The notes under the pieces: generated by a model
Databases searched by the model: none
Told to the model about the DNA's origin: nothing
Seen by the model: only the letters and a program-made list of their open reading frames with translations
Position numbers and translations under genes: made by a program
NCBI GenBank assembly: GCA_014904845.1
Contig: MU119532.1
Span: forward strand, 3,128-54,364
Origin: Acephala macrosclerotiorum
Taxonomy: Eukaryota > Ascomycota > Leotiomycetes > Helotiales > Mollisiaceae
Length of the DNA: 51,237 bases
Direction: 5' to 3'
Shown here: one piece after another, positions 32,356 through 42,970 of the stretch
How the letters are laid out: the number at the start of each line of letters is the position of its first letter
Numbering within the stretch: position 1 is the first letter of the stretch

Positions 32356-33624
32356 ATGAAGTTTCTCGATCAGCTACGGTCAATCATTATTTATTTTCCA
32401 GTTCCCCTCTTTGCGGAAAGTCTGCGAGTCCGAAAAGCTCTCATTTCGGCAATTTTGACGAACCGTTCCGTATTCCCTTGTCTCACAGGATGTATCAAAG
32501 ACCTCGAGAGACTTTGGGACATAGATGACTTCGAGCTTCTTGGCGGGTTCGAAGGTTCACAGACCAAGGTCGTTACCAGCCTTAGACATGGCAATACATT
32601 TCAGCTCGCCAACAAAGCAATCTTGGACGAATCTCGATTGACTAGCCGGAAATCGTCAAAGGCTATGAACAGAGCACACGCGGGCTTACGAGAAACCATC
32701 GTAAACATCAGCTTCGTCACTCCTGGGCCACGCAATAGAATCGATAGAATGGTGCCTGGAATCCTCTTCTGTTTGACACTACTGCAAATTGGCATCGAAG
32801 GCACGGCGGCTGTAGCGCTAGGGTTGAATGCGATGCCAGTTGGAGCCGCCCTCGCATGCTGCATCTGCATTACAACATCCACCATGCTTCTGCTGAGATG
32901 GAAGGTCAACCCGATTTTTGGAAATCGACACGCCATTTTATCAGACCAAAGCCTCACTGTGAATAATGGTGCAGCCCTAGACGTCCATGTCATTGCAGAT
33001 GACTGGAACTCCTCGCGCTTGGATGTATTGTGTGGATACTCCAGCCAAATTCACTCCTTGACCAACATACCGGCTCGCCTTGATAGCCCTCGGATCCTGC
33101 GGTGGTCCTGCCGCCTTCTTGCTCTTGTTTTCATTCTTCAAGCTGCCTTATTGGCAAGCCTGACTAACTCGACCGACAACGACCGATGGTCAGGATCACT
33201 ATGGCTGTTAATGTACTTGTTCATGGCGACCGTCGATAGAATCGTGCAGTACATGTACCCAAAGACACTTCTTGAGGACCAACCAGCAACAGTAGTGCAT
33301 CTGGAACCGATTCATTTTTCGGGCCGATTGGGAGCACTATTGTTTATTGCAATGCTGCCAATCTCTGAGAAAGCGCATAAATGGGCATGGTGGGATGTAT
33401 TTATGCCTGACAACGATCGTCGAAGATCACTTCAGAAGGAATTTGAGGCTTTTGTTGATGCTCAGCAAGGGGCGGAGAAGCAAGGCTCGAGAGTCCAGGT
33501 GACGGATAGTACTCAAGGATGTTTCCCGACTTCAAATCCAGCTCTGCTCGAGGCATTATCTGCGACAAAGAATATCGACTTTTCCGAAAGGCTCCAAGCC
33601 TTCAAACAAATCGTGTGTGTATAA
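32356..33624 (+). CDS. Multi-pass membrane protein of unknown function
   Basis: An intronless frame of 422 residues beginning MKFLDQLRSIIIYF. About four to five hydrophobic segments occur: MVPGILFCLTLLQIGIEG (near residue 135), VGAALACCICITTSTMLLL (near 157), LLALVFILQAALLASL (near 250), SLWLLMYLFMATV (near 283) and a weaker one near 328. The N-terminal 120 residues and the last 80 are polar. There is no signal peptide in the usual sense and no recognised domain. Genes of this look often neighbour HET genes in filamentous ascomycetes in my recollection; the divergent arrangement with the HET gene upstream suggests co-expression. Function unknown. Confidence 0.8.
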   Translation: MKFLDQLRSIIIYFPVPLFAESLRVRKALISAILTNRSVFPCLTGCIKDLERLWDIDDFELLGGFEGSQTKVVTSLRHGNTFQLANKAILDESRLTSRKSSKAMNRAHAGLRETIVNISFVTPGPRNRIDRMVPGILFCLTLLQIGIEGTAAVALGLNAMPVGAALACCICITTSTMLLLRWKVNPIFGNRHAILSDQSLTVNNGAALDVHVIADDWNSSRLDVLCGYSSQIHSLTNIPARLDSPRILRWSCRLLALVFILQAALLASLTNSTDNDRWSGSLWLLMYLFMATVDRIVQYMYPKTLLEDQPATVVHLEPIHFSGRLGALLFIAMLPISEKAHKWAWWDVFMPDNDRRRSLQKEFEAFVDAQQGAEKQGSRVQVTDSTQGCFPTSNPALLEALSATKNIDFSERLQAFKQIVCV

Positions 33625-34610
33625 GCCATGTAGCCCAAAGGCGTGAAGATGCTCCGTGGGTCAATGGTTTTCGTATTGCAGTCACAGGAGTTCAAACGCA
33701 GGACAAGAGACGTCGATGTTGCAGAGGACCGAAGCAGGAGCGGTGGTCTGAAAGGTGGGAAATGATTTTGTGTATTACTCCTCTTAAAATCTGAAGAGGT
33801 ATAGCGAAAGATCATCATCAACCTCTCCACTCACCATGCTAGGCAATAACTTTCACTAGAGTTGCAAAACACTTGGACAATGAAGATAATAAAGAAGCTT
33901 TCGAATTTAGAGGGAATTATCATCTCGCCATGCATTATGCCTTTCACAGATGTCTCACCCACCACACTGTAATATGACGTCCCTTCTTTGCGTAATAGTA
34001 GGAATGATAGGGCTCTGGAGCATCCCGAAATAGTTAGACGCATCAAATTCCTTAATAGACTCTTTTCTCACTCCAGTGGAATACGTATATGAAGCGCGAC
34101 TCTAGAAACAGCTGGGGATTGCAATTCTGCTCCATGAAATCTGAATTACTAAGCAGACGAGACTAGGTGAGGCCAATGAGGGCATGCCACGACGCCAAAT
34201 TGAGATGTACCGCAAGGCTGCGATATGCAGTGAGAAATTGCTGAGCCTCCTAACAACAATTCCATACTAACGAAAACGACACAAGAGTTTTCAACTAGAT
34301 CTAAAATTAAGTCGTGGATTACTGATCTCTTTGCTGCGTTCAGAAAATTGATAGGTCACAACGGTCTGTCTACAATTTGGGACTGGGGACTTCCTCTATA
34401 CTCGTGAGTGCCTACTAGAACAGAATCAGTCTATCAAAGCAAGAGTCACACTCACTTGGAGTCCTACTCTTTGCAACACGCGCTTCCTTCATCAGTTTCG
34501 AGAATCGAGAATACGACATTTCTAATAGCTAAGTCTTCAGGTAGCTGATTTATGTATAGTAAAGGACCTATTCCGTCAATATTCCTCACACCAGGAGCGC
34601 TATCTACTTG
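33625..34610. other. Intergenic between membrane-protein and second HET gene
   Basis: Rather AT-rich with no family-supported frame. The last 100 bases are the probable leader of the HET gene. Confidence 0.5.
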
Positions 34611-37005
34611 ATGGATCATCTTCACAATCTGCCTAGTGCCACATTCGAATTCCCACCGATTTATTATCGTGGGACACGATATGAGCCTTTACAAGGAGAA
34701 GACCTCTGTCTCAGTCTGAAATCTGCAATCGATTCTGCCCCTAGCAGCGATGATAATAAGATCGCTCGAGTACAAACGTTGTTGTACTTCGGTATGCTAA
34801 CCGAAGTGTTGGGATCTACCATAATATTCGAAGATTACATCAAGCACGACGCAGAGGGCAGATCTATCCTGACTACAGCCCAATTGGAATATGATACAAA
34901 AAGAAAATTCAAAAGTCTCAAAAGAATAAGAGATCTTTCGAGAAAAACAGAAGCTCTGGCAAGAATGGTCACTTGTGTCCGACAAGTTCAAAACATCGTC
35001 GAAGAGAAGCCCTACTGTGATAGAGTCACAACTCTTCTCGATGAGGACTTTATTCTAGCTGTACAGTGCTTGGGAGGATCGCTTGCGTATGCGATTCTTC
35101 ATTGCGCAGAAGCTAACAAAATATCTAATCATGACAACTACCGCGACTGGCATGTCATCTGGTATCCACAAAATGCATGGCTTAGCAAAAGAATGCTGGC
35201 AAATGGTTGGTGTCCCAACGAAGTGGAACGATTTGCTCGCACAATATGGTCGCTTACACAATTCTGCGCTGTTGGTCTCCCGCCCAGTGCGGACCAGAAG
35301 GATCATAGTGCATGTACCAGATTCGTTTGCGAAGCCAACAACGTCAAGGAGCAGTATATCCCTTCGCATACCGATGATTGCGCAATATCTTCTCGACCAT
35401 GCGCATTTGAGAATGGTCACATCAAAGACGTGATGAGAATCCTTCGTGATGGAGGCTTGCCGCTGATCGAGATTCGACGAAACGGAAACGGGGTACTTGA
35501 GCTTCGTGCTGTCAGACATCGGCTAGGCAGGCGCTTCGTGGCCATATCCCACGTCTGGTCTGACGGTATGGGCAACAAAGACAAAAACGAGATGCGGACC
35601 TGTCAACTTACCAGAATCTGGGAAAGAGCCAGGCTTCTGCTTCGAGACAACTCGCAGATCACCCTTAGTACAGATAATAGGGTCAATTTCTTCGTTCTCG
35701 GTTTTGCATACTTGACACACTCTACGAGGAATCTGCTTGACATTGATCGCACTGCCGTTACGATCTGGATGGACACCCTTTGTATTCCTCTGGAGCCGCG
35801 TGAGATGAGAAGTCTTGCTATAAAAGGCATGAGATCTGCATACGAGAAAGGTAGGCTTCCTCAAGCGTTACGGCCAGCGTTGCTGCGAGTGCTAATTTCT
35901 TCCAGCGTGCAAAGTTCTGATTCTGGATTCCGAGTTATCATGCATCGATCACACCAATGACCTTGAATCTTTGATGAGGATTCAATATCGATCAGGCTGG
36001 ATACGAAGACTTTGGACACTCAACGAAGGTATCTACTCGCAGGAGCGACTTTTCGTCTGCTTCAACAATTGCATCGTTCGAGTTCCTGGTATGGCCGATA
36101 AACTCATGGTAGCAGACGGTCGAGGACACTTTCCGTTCTATACCAAGCCGGTTGCATTCGACATCTATGCCCCTTGGGTAGGCAGGTACAGGCTAGTAGC
36201 GTATTCACTTCCGGCTAGACGCTTCGAGCGAGCTTTCTTCTTTGACAAGCCCTATCCACTCGGTAAGCTCATCAACTCAGTATGGGATACTGTTGTCGAG
36301 CGCACAACAAGTACCGAGTCTGACCGCCCTATCTTGATAATGTCTCTTCTGGGACTGGACTTGTCTCCAATCCTAGACATCCCACCTGTTGTAGATGGCA
36401 GTGCAACGAAAGGTGCGATCAAGCGGATGCGAGCCGTGTATAAAGCACTTCCTGAGTTTCCTCAGGAGATTATATTCCAGAATGGAAAGCGGTTTGAAGA
36501 ATATGGTATGCGATGGGCGACTATCTATTGTAGGAAATGGGTTGCAAATGACCAGGCGCAAAAGATGATTTATGGTGATCCGGGCAAAATTCTGCCCGAG
36601 GGCCTTTGTGTCAACTATCCGGCGCTGCTGACTACGACCCATCATGATCAGTGGATATTAAGCATTGGCCTCTGGATGCAATATTCGCATCGTGGCAATC
36701 TTTCCGCCCTTGCAGCAGTGCGTCCAGACAATGGAAATGAGCTCGAACATGTATGTCTGGATAATCACACCCAAATTGGGTTCTTGATTGAAAGTGACTG
36801 GGGACTAGACGGGGTCATTCGTGGGACAAGAAAACACGTACTAGCGATAGTTGTCTCTGTTTTGGAGGAAAGTTTTGGCATCAGATATTGCAAATTCCTT
36901 GGACGAATGACCATCGAGAGACTACCTTACAACGAGGGCGATCTAATAGGCAGCTGTGATACTACGTACATAAGCAAAAATGAGACGACCTGGTGTGTTG
37001 GGTAG
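34611..37005 (+). CDS. HET-domain (heterokaryon incompatibility) protein
   Basis: Exons 34611-35850 and 35906-37005 join to 779 residues; the 55-nt intron (GTAGGC...TTCCAG) lies inside the HET domain, and the junction AYEK-ACKVLILD restores a conserved strand. The architecture copies the upstream HET gene: LLYFGMLTEVLGS and RSILTTAQLE at the N-terminus, the Cys/His patch HSACTRFVC...HTDDC, then FVAISHVWSDGMGN (near residue 310), VTIWMDTLCIP (near 384) and WIRRLWTLNEG (near 446). The ATG at 34611 is the first in frame. The 3' half after the HET domain has no recognised domain. With the related gene at 29.4-32.0 kb it forms a small incompatibility locus; whether they interact is not known. Confidence 0.92.
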
Positions 37006-37151
37006 CTAGGAGAGGTATAAACTCAAGAAACAGACTGCGTTGAACCTGACACCTATTGTAGCTTGAGCTGTTCCAGTGATATTCCCGAGTCGGGGCTTAT
37101 AAGAAAGTGCTATAACAAGCTCGTGTTGCTTTTTAGGTACTCTCTTCGAGT
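37006..37151. other. Short spacer
   Basis: Carries the 3' end of the HET transcript only. Confidence 0.4.
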
Positions 37152-37750
37152 ATGGGTCTCGAAAATCTTTCACACCACGAGAGCGAAGAAGGCTTTGATC
37201 GTCAACTGAGAACCCTCCTTACAATTAGTCGTACCAATAGTTTGTACAAAGAAACTCGTTGCAGACTCGATCACGACATCACGCCTTCTTCATGCCAGAT
37301 TAAGATACTCTCTCACAATGATGACTGTGATACATGGCCCAACGTGCGAGGCGGAAACATTCTGTCCGCCTTTTATGCCGAAGGCCTTTTCGAGGAACCA
37401 GCAATAACTGATCTTGCGCCCGGATCCTGGAAGCACTGCATCCACTGCGTTTCTTCATCAACGAGTTCGACTGGTTAGAGCATTTTCACAGCCGGAACAT
37501 CCGCCCTCGAGCTCAAAATCCCCATGATACACAGAATATGTAGGTGAAAGACCTCATCTACCTCTGTGGGAAGGAAGATGAATCTAAAATTGCCAAAGCC
37601 AGCGGACATCAATTTTCTTCGAAGTTGGGGAACATCAAGCATCTACAGTGTATTGGAAACCTCACCATCGAATGGGCGGACAACCTCTACGAGTATTTGG
37701 AGTCATCTTGGAAAGACTTTCCTGTGTTGAAGATTTACTGGTTTGCATAA
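37152..37750 (+). pseudogene. Remnant of an uncharacterised Helotiales-type fungal protein
   Basis: An ATG at 37152 opens a frame for 108 codons. A neighbouring frame then reads RFFINEFDWLEHF, DLIYLCGKEDESKI, KHLQCIGNLTIEWAD and VLKIYWFA, a run of segments that belongs to a widespread anonymous fungal family (an N-terminal polar part, then the ECIG..EIEW motif). The two frames do not join by a clean intron, and an in-frame TAG at 37541-37543 interrupts the second, in a context where CAG is expected; CAG to TAG is a CpA to TpA change. The gene then runs straight into the AT-rich block. So it is truncated, frameshifted and stopped. Confidence 0.65.
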
Positions 37751-39110
37751 GCTACAGTCGGCTCGCTTATGTTCCCGTGATTTTAACCTTAAAAGCGCGT
37801 TTTTACGCGTTCGCGTTCTATTCATTTTATATAAACTTCCAAAAATGCTACTTCGACGCACTTTTCTCGGGCCAATCGATGGCAATAAGCCTTGTAAGGA
37901 GCCACTCTTTAAATTCGAAAAAGGCCGTATTATTAACATGTATAATAACGGCGCAAATAAACTATAATTTAGCGCTTTTATTTTTACTCTTATTTTACGA
38001 TTATAAACATTATCGAAAAAGAAGAATTACGCAACGACGATTACTTTATACTTAAATTCGATCAATTAAAATGTTATTCTCCCGCTAAAAAACGTTTTAT
38101 ATTATAATATATTCGAAGTTTCCCGAAAAACACATATGCAAAAATTATTAAAACGTATTTAATTACATTTAAAAAAAGTATAATAAAAAAGATTTTAAAA
38201 AAACATAAAATTAAAAATTGAAAGTGTAAACGGCGACCATTTTTTACTCAAAAAAAAAAAACTAATAAACGATTTGTTTAATATTTTACGTATTAGTATT
38301 TAAATATAAAAAAATAAAAAATGCATATATAAAGTAATAAATACTCATTTAAACGAAAGCGAAGAAAACGAAATAAATAATACTTTCGAATATCGATAAA
38401 AAAGTAGCAATTAAAAATAATTTAAACTTATAAAATAAATAAAAATATAAAAATTATAATTTAAATATACTTTTGAAATTTTAAACGATTTAATTTTTAT
38501 ATTATAAATCGAGATTTTAAAAGCAAAAAACATAAGTATTTTATTAATTTTTATATTAAGATTTTAAACGCAAAAATTGTTTTAATTTTCGAAAACTTTA
38601 ATTCAAAGTATATATTTATACAAAATAAATTAAAACTAGTTTACTATTAAAAAAATCATACAATTTATAAACTAGTTTTTTTACTCTTTTAATTTGAACT
38701 TAATCGAATATATTTAATAGTATTTAAAAACTAAATATGATAAAAAGTTTTTAAAAATTGTAATAAATAAATTTAAATTAAAATATACGCGATAACGATT
38801 AAAATTATACTTTTAAACTATTTAAAATACTTTAAATTAAAAATTGTTTAATATTTTGAGTACAAGTATAAATACTAAAATAAAAATTATTATTAAAACT
38901 AAAAAATGACACACAAAATATTGAACTTAGTTTTGAATATTTTTACTATATTTTTGTATTATTAAAAAGAGGACACATAAACGCATTAATAGCTTCAATC
39001 AAATCTTAATTTGAATAAGAATTGGCAAAGTTATATAGAGTTTAAGTTTTTGGGAAAAGGTAGAATACAAAGTAAAAAAAAAAATTTCACGGGAATTTTA
39101 TGTCAGGGAC
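37751..39110. repeat. RIP-type AT-rich block (middle)
   Basis: A block of about 1.3 kb with extreme A+T content and cytosines largely limited to CpG. The 5' 200 bases are less altered than the rest. It contains the transposon fossil listed separately. Composition returns to normal near 39110. Confidence 0.85.
37845..38970 (+). mobile_element. RIP-degraded Tc1/mariner-like transposase fossil
   Basis: Translation of the plus strand through its many stops keeps the outline of a Tc1-type transposase. At 37914-37962 it reads FEKGRIINMYNNGANK, like the start of the N-terminal helix-turn-helix. Further on (about 38220-38275) KCKRRPFF and KTNKRFV resemble the segment that leads to the first catalytic Asp. 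Near 38679-38740 FYSFNLNLIEYI**YLK mirrors the YSPDLNPIExxWxxLK motif before the catalytic Glu, with Pro and Asp codons turned as C to T changes would do and Trp turned to stop. Terminal repeats could not be found. No functional protein can be made. Confidence 0.7.
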
Positions 39111-39214
39111 TGTACCCTAGATATTCCGATTGCCAGGTGAGTCACATTGCTTTTTTCCACTTTTAAAGAAAAATATTGATCTTCACAGACTAGGAGCAGT
39201 TACCCGGATGAACC

Positions 39215-39556
39215 GTGAAGAACTACTTTCAGCATACCCGTCATCTTTGGTGTGGGGCCCCAGGTTTCTTCCGAGACAACAGTGCTCGAAAATACTACGA
39301 TGATTTAGAAACACACCCGCGTCTCCAAGATCGTCATCCCTTCACCAAATGGAACGAGATGACGGGCCACTCTCTCACCAACGCAGGGCGTCCATACGAC
39401 TTTGGTGCGGATTATCATCTGCCAGAGGAGCAAACACATGTGGTGACCTTGACGACCATCAACATTGGTCAAGATCTCTATGAGCGCTATCCTGTGTTTG
39501 AGGACAGGCCGAGAATCTTGGTAGCCTATATGGATGGCCAAATACTGGAGGATTGA
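39215..39556 (+). CDS. Unrecognised open frame, possible exon or gene fragment
   Basis: The frame reads sensibly over about 113 codons (for example HPFTKWNEMTGHSLTNAG, THVVTLTTINIGQDLYERYP) with codon use like real genes, but it begins with a GTG right after an in-frame stop, and no ATG fits. A good intron boundary pair (GTGAGT at about 39136, CACAG at about 39189) lies just upstream, so it may be the last exon of a gene whose 5' part was lost to the AT-rich block. I do not recognise the family. Confidence 0.35.
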   Translation: MKNYFQHTRHLWCGAPGFFRDNSARKYYDDLETHPRLQDRHPFTKWNEMTGHSLTNAGRPYDFGADYHLPEEQTHVVTLTTINIGQDLYERYPVFEDRPRILVAYMDGQILED

Positions 39557-39611
39557 GAGGATTGTGGTGCGATAAAAGAGATTCTGGAGCTTGGTTTGCT
39601 TTCTGGGCGGC

Positions 39612-40174
39612 ATGAAATTCATCTCTCTCTTCTCTCAAGACTTTTATTCCTGGTTTGTTCTTGGTCTACGATACTTGTCCTAATTGTGTTATAGGTTTTA
39701 TGGCTTGGCGGCATAAACCTCATAATTGCTCTCCTTTCCCTGGCTGTATCGATATTGCAGGCTGTTGTAGCAGTACAAACATTCAACGCAACGCCTTCAA
39801 ACCCAACAGGAAATACAACATCGAGTCACGGAGTTAGTCCCACAGGCGTTGTTCAAGACACATGTTACTACCTAGGAGGAGAGCTGGCGAAGGGGCAATT
39901 CATATGCGACAAATTTGCAACCTCATCTCTCTGCTGTAGTTCTGGGTAGACATGTTTTTCCAACATGCTCTGTGTTATGGACTTGAGTGTTGGGGAGGAT
40001 AAATTCCGATTAGTACATCCATGCGTGGTACATGCACGAATCCCTCATGGGGTACTGGATTTTGTGGCCATTTCTGCTTGAGTACATTCTCCTTGAAGAT
40101 CACTCTTCAAACACACGTACTGATTGCCATTTCAGACGATACAGCCTCAGTCAACAATGGATCTTTACAAGCAT
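39612..40174 (+). pseudogene. Decayed Cys-rich secreted or anchored fungal protein
   Basis: A hydrophobic leader (INLIIALLSLAVSILQAVVA, about 39705-39765) precedes a Thr/Asn-rich stretch and a Cys-rich region: DTCYYLGG, FICDKFATSSLCCSSG, then TCFSNMLC, and after a frameshift RGTCTNPSWGTGFC and HFCLS (40024-40083). This order of Cys motifs is common in anonymous fungal secreted or membrane-anchored proteins (CC.SG..C..N.LC...RG.CT...W....C..FC). A TAG at 39947-39949 stands where the family has Trp, another TAG precedes the leader, and the frame shifts near 40010. So it is dead; TGG to TAG fits a CpA change on the other strand. Confidence 0.6.
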
Positions 40175-40746
40175 GAGGTAATCATAACTAGTACTGGCAC
40201 CTGCTGTCGATAACGGACTTTTAATTGTGAAAGCGGACACGTAACCAATTCCTTATATCTACAGCTTCTTTAGTCCTTGAAAAGTGCCTCCGACGGACTA
40301 CCCTAATACTACGGACTCCGCTTTGGACTCCGTATCTATCGCCAGATATCACTGTACCTTGCATACCTGCCAACAGACAGCACAAGTTGAACGTAGATAT
40401 CTTGTTCTCCCGAGTGAGGGTTGGTTGGGTCCTGGGGGATGCACTCCTTGGCTGTGGTGGTGCCCATCTCGTAAGTTGCTTCGATTCCCTAACGAATTAC
40501 TCTCTAAGGATCCACGTTGGAGCTGAGGTCCATCGATATGGATCAAGATATGGCAGCGGTCGTTTGGCGTGGAAGTGAAGTTTGAAGGCAGTCAATTTCC
40601 AGAGCTTCCTGCCTACCTATGACGTTTTGATGAGGCTAGCCAAATTCGTCACAAGCGAAGCGCATTCTCGCTCGGCACAATCAACATTTCTCTACACGCA
40701 CACGCCTCATCTTCAACACCAGAACACTTTGCCATTGAATGTCAAG
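40175..40746. other. Interval without a supported gene
   Basis: Short frames only. The last 100 bases form the leader of the AAA ATPase pseudogene. Confidence 0.5.
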
Positions 40747-42480
40747 ATGGGCGAGAACAATGTCGAAAGCCTCGAAAGAGGCATGATATTTGTGGAAGGC
40801 CAGCTGAAAGATAGGTCGCAATATCGTTTGGAACCAATGCGCCAGGAAGAGGTGAATGTCTGAACTCGATTTGTTTACTTCCAGTCCACTAACTACGTTT
40901 TATAGAAGCAATTACTGATGTCCGCTTTGAAGAAAGCATTGAGTAGCGCGAACAATGTGTTCGAGATAGGCCAAGATGTTCTTGGTGATACTAGAAGTAA
41001 GTCCAGCTCTTCCAAGACCATCGATTGATGGCCAGAGCCCAGCTGATTGGCTATAGACGCGATGTTAATGCTAGGAGAGCATTACGACGAAGCAAAAGCG
41101 CAGCTCAGCTATCTCAAAGTCGTAGAATACCAAGGCCAGCTGAGAGATGGTCCCATACCAGTTACATGTTACTCCGCCGAAGAGGTGGATGTCGATATCA
41201 AACTCTACACTCTGTACACTGATGGACCCTTCAACAATGACAAGGAGATACCCCAAGCCCAGATCACTAGACTACCGAATAGGAATTTGCAAGACACTTG
41301 GAGCAGGTGCATGTCTCAAATCCCTCTACTGTACTGTGCGCCATACTTACGGCATACAGACTTATTTTCGGTAGTGACATCAAGGATGATCTAATTTGGA
41401 TGATGCAGAACCTCAGTAAGGCCAAGATCGCGAGTAACTTCAACTCCAGCTAACACCGTCATAGTCAGGCACCAAGCGTGCATTCCCGACCTCAGCCGCC
41501 TCGTTCTGCTTCACGGCCCCCCAGGAACAGGGAAGACATCGCTGTCCCAAGGACTGGCTCAGAAGATTTCAATACGTCTCAGCTCCACCTACGAGCGCAC
41601 GCATCTAGTCCAGATAAACACCGCAACCCTTCTTTCCAAGTAGTACAGTGAAAGCGCGAAGCAGGTAGACGAGATATTCAACAACGTCGCGTCAATGTGC
41701 GAAGATGACCCGAAAGGATTCACTTGCGTCCTGATTGACGAAGTTGAGAGTATCGCTGGCTCTCGAGAATTCTCCACCTTGCACGGGGAATCTCAAGACT
41801 CCCTTCGAGCTACCAATACACGACTTACCGGACTCGATCGGATGCAGAAATACCCAAACGTCATCTTCCTCTGCACCGCAAACCTCTTTGACGCCCTCGA
41901 TTCTGCCTTTCTCGACAGATGCGGTCTCAAATGTGCTATCGATCCACCATCCGAGAAATCGCAGTACGAGATCCTTAGACAATGTATCCAGAAAATGATC
42001 GACAACAAGATCAACAAGTCCAACGACACCCTGCTTTCATACGACAATGCCATTCTCGACTCCTACAATAACCCCGCGGGTGCGGCAAACAGCCTGATGT
42101 TGCTGGTGAAGCAGATCCGGACATTGAATTCAGGATGTCAGTCAGGTAGAGAGATTGTGGGAAGAACATTGATTCAGCTCCCGATGCAAGCGGTGATGCG
42201 ATACAATCGATCAGAGAAATGCAGCTTGGATATAGCGTTCAAGTATATCGAGCGGCTTCTGGGAGAGTCGACTGCCAAGATTAAGAAGAAAGAGACTGGC
42301 TTAGAGCAGGAACATCGTGCTGAGGAAGGTGTTCTTTCGAGTGGGAAGCGGAAGTTGAGCATTGGGCTGGAGAGCAGTGATGGTTTCGATGAGAACATTC
42401 AGAATCATGTCTATGGAGCTTTAGCCTCGTTGAAGGGGAAGAGGATCAAGCTGTCGGTAAAGGTAGAAATAGATGATTAA
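40747..42480 (+). pseudogene. Pch2/TRIP13-like AAA+ ATPase with one in-frame stop
   Basis: Five exons (40747-40851, 40906-40996, 41057-41306, 41360-41415, 41465-42480) join perfectly to 505 codons. The AAA core has Walker A (LVLLHGPPGTGKTSL), INTATLLSK, Walker B with the sensor (GFTCVLIDEVESIAGSRE), HGESQDSLRATN, VIFLCTANL and AFLDRCGLK, in the order of Pch2/TRIP13, which remodels HORMA proteins in meiosis and the spindle checkpoint. One codon is TAG (41641-41643) where the family has Trp (SKWFSES; here SK-stop-YSES). All splice sites and the rest of the frame are intact, so inactivation looks recent. TGG to TAG equals CpA to TpA on the other strand, as RIP makes. A sequencing error or readthrough remains possible. 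A Ser/Lys-rich C-terminal tail follows the core. Confidence 0.8.
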
Positions 42481-42970
42481 AGCGGATGGGGATTTAGCAG
42501 AAGCGATGGCACAACGAATGCAATTCTGTCATGGCGGACTTTCAAGCTTGGATTGTCGTTTCGTGTGCACGGACCACATCACCACACGTCGGTGCTGGCG
42601 GCGCGAGATCTTTCTTCTACCATCACAACAGATTCTTTCAGAACAGGAAGGTCATTGTCATCTGCAAAACACTGCTAACAGTTCCTCTCAGCAAGAATGA
42701 CAGTCGGTGCGCCAGAACCTCCATCGATGCCGTGGTCAATGGGAATCCGGCCACGATGCGAGGTACATTGGATACGGAATCTCGGTCTGCGATGAGGAAC
42801 GAGACGGACGATGATGGGCATACGACGAAGAGGATGGGAACGTGTAACGATCTGCGGCGGAGCTCCTCAGCATCCGGGACAAGGAGGAGATTGCACACGG
42901 AGGGAGGCAATGAACAATCCAGATACTGCTAGCTTCTTGGGTCTTCGATCTTGATATTTCGAGACTCGAG
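42481..42970. other. Interval without a supported gene
   Basis: Overlapping short frames on both strands; no family, no signal peptide, no splice logic. Confidence 0.5.
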
